Source: Arthrospiribacter ruber (GTDB lineage Bacteria; Bacteroidota; Bacteroidia; Cytophagales; Cyclobacteriaceae). From it: DNA of 64,000 nt. The stretch lies in contig NZ_RPHB01000003.1 in the NCBI RefSeq assembly GCF_019343195.1, forward strand, positions 248,001 through 312,000. The letters are read 5' to 3'. Under the pieces are notes generated by a model. That model saw only the letters and a program-made list of their open reading frames with translations. It was not told where the DNA came from and did not search any database. Both the position numbers and the translations under genes were made by a program. How positions within the stretch are numbered: position 1 is the stretch's first letter; every line of letters starts with the position of its first letter. Shown here piece by piece: positions 63,629 to 64,000 of the stretch.

Positions 63629-64000
63629 TCAGTGCATAAGCTGCCTAAGCACCTTGACTGATTTCCACTCACCTTGGAAGTCCAAATGTTTGTTGTACAA
63701 AATCAACATGTGATCCAAAAGATCCCTACGGATTTTAGCTGGGATCTTTTCACGGCAGCCGAAGGAATCCCTTATGATATGGCCCAGCATCTGCATTTCG
63801 ATTTCCCAATCTATCTGCATGGTGATGTCCTCCTGAATTTCTTCGAAGAATGAGCGGGCATTGTCAGGTGAGAAGCCCAGGTATTTGGATGTTTCCCAAA
63901 GAAAAGCAAGAGGAAAATGGCTGAGAAGTACCTCATCGCTGTCGAGATAGACAAGACTGTGCACCAGAAAATCATAGAGGGATTCATTTTGGTAATTGTC
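63629..64000 (-). CDS. recO: DNA repair protein RecO (3' part)
   Basis: The last 123 codons of recO; the start lies beyond the right edge. The visible part matches the helical C-terminal domain of Bacteroidota RecO, with the pattern YDFLVHSLVYLDSDEVLLSH and FLWETSKYLGFSP. It ends HLDFQGEWKSVKVLRQL. RecO anneals SSB-coated DNA and loads RecA with RecR. The zinc-binding part of other RecO proteins is not visible here, consistent with the Bacteroidota form. Confidence 0.82.
   Translation of the reverse strand, partial: DNYQNESLYDFLVHSLVYLDSDEVLLSHFPLAFLWETSKYLGFSPDNARSFFEEIQEDITMQIDWEIEMQMLGHIIRDSFGCREKIPAKIRRDLLDHMLILYNKHLDFQGEWKSVKVLRQLMH

Noticed and set aside
1-64000. tRNA, rRNA, CRISPR array, insertion sequence or prophage
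   Set aside because: None of the diagnostic structures or proteins was seen on either strand by reading; a tRNAscan, CRISPR and ISfinder run would confirm.

Overview
The window looks like a chromosomal segment of a Bacteroidota bacterium, most likely a Cytophagales/Cyclobacteriaceae-type organism; the genus is inference. The evidence is a dense set of phylum-typical features. There are three PorP/SprF-family outer-membrane proteins, two cargo proteins with gliding-type (type B, CHU_C) C-termini, two cargos with type A sorting tails, and a PorE-like OmpA/PD40 protein. Rho carries a long charged insert, PorP and SUMF1-type families are present, Shine-Dalgarno sequences are scarce, and TAnnTTTG -7 promoter elements recur. 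I saw no tRNA, rRNA, insertion sequence, prophage or CRISPR array.

Layout. 1-3.75 kb: a type III polyketide synthase group (methyltransferase, PKS, UbiA-type prenyltransferase, FAD oxidoreductase), the best candidate for an uncharacterised biosynthetic system. 3.9-7.4 kb: a Fur-family regulator, small membrane proteins, a fasciclin protein, rlmH and a secreted transglutaminase-like protein. 7.5-11.1 kb: a translationally coupled histidine kinase, response regulator and sialidase-like lipoprotein operon. 11.3-12.8 kb: lysA, followed by a probable unannotated small RNA with its own promoter and terminator. 13-17.3 kb: a type B T9SS cargo with SprB-like repeats, flanked by two related PorP/SprF proteins. 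17.3-18.9 kb: an FeS-type photolyase. 18.9-25.7 kb: a TolC/MFP/RND efflux operon with a P1 peptidase at its end. 25.8-27.2 kb: an aldehyde dehydrogenase. 27.3-34.2 kb: a structured small-RNA or small-ORF candidate, then a large type B cargo, a third PorP/SprF and a PorE-like protein. 34.2-37.6 kb: an M23 peptidase and aspS. 37.7-43.2 kb: a TonB-receptor-like barrel, a BioF-like PLP enzyme and a beta-lactamase-fold lipoprotein. 43.3-44 kb: a HisA paralogue whose first catalytic Asp is replaced by Trp. 44.2-49.4 kb: a YCF48-like lipoprotein, a three-gene SUMF1-like/Gfo-Idh/TIM-barrel operon and a haem lipoprotein. 49.5-52.4 kb: a YCF48-repeat T9SS protein. 52.6-59.3 kb: a methionine gamma-lyase-like enzyme, a GNAT enzyme, prfA, a Kazal-domain protein, acylphosphatase and a VWA/AAA pair. 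59.4-64 kb: a glycine-rich T9SS protein, rho and the 3' part of recO.

Functionally the window is dominated by cell-surface biology: T9SS cargos and their membrane partners, efflux, and lipoproteins. Ordinary housekeeping genes (rlmH, lysA, aspS, prfA, rho, recO) are interspersed. Convergent gene pairs are separated by clear intrinsic terminators. Apart from the four-gene polyketide group, the least explained items are the lysA-downstream small RNA, the divergent HisA and the structured element at 27.3-27.5 kb. All functional calls come from reading motifs; no database search was run.
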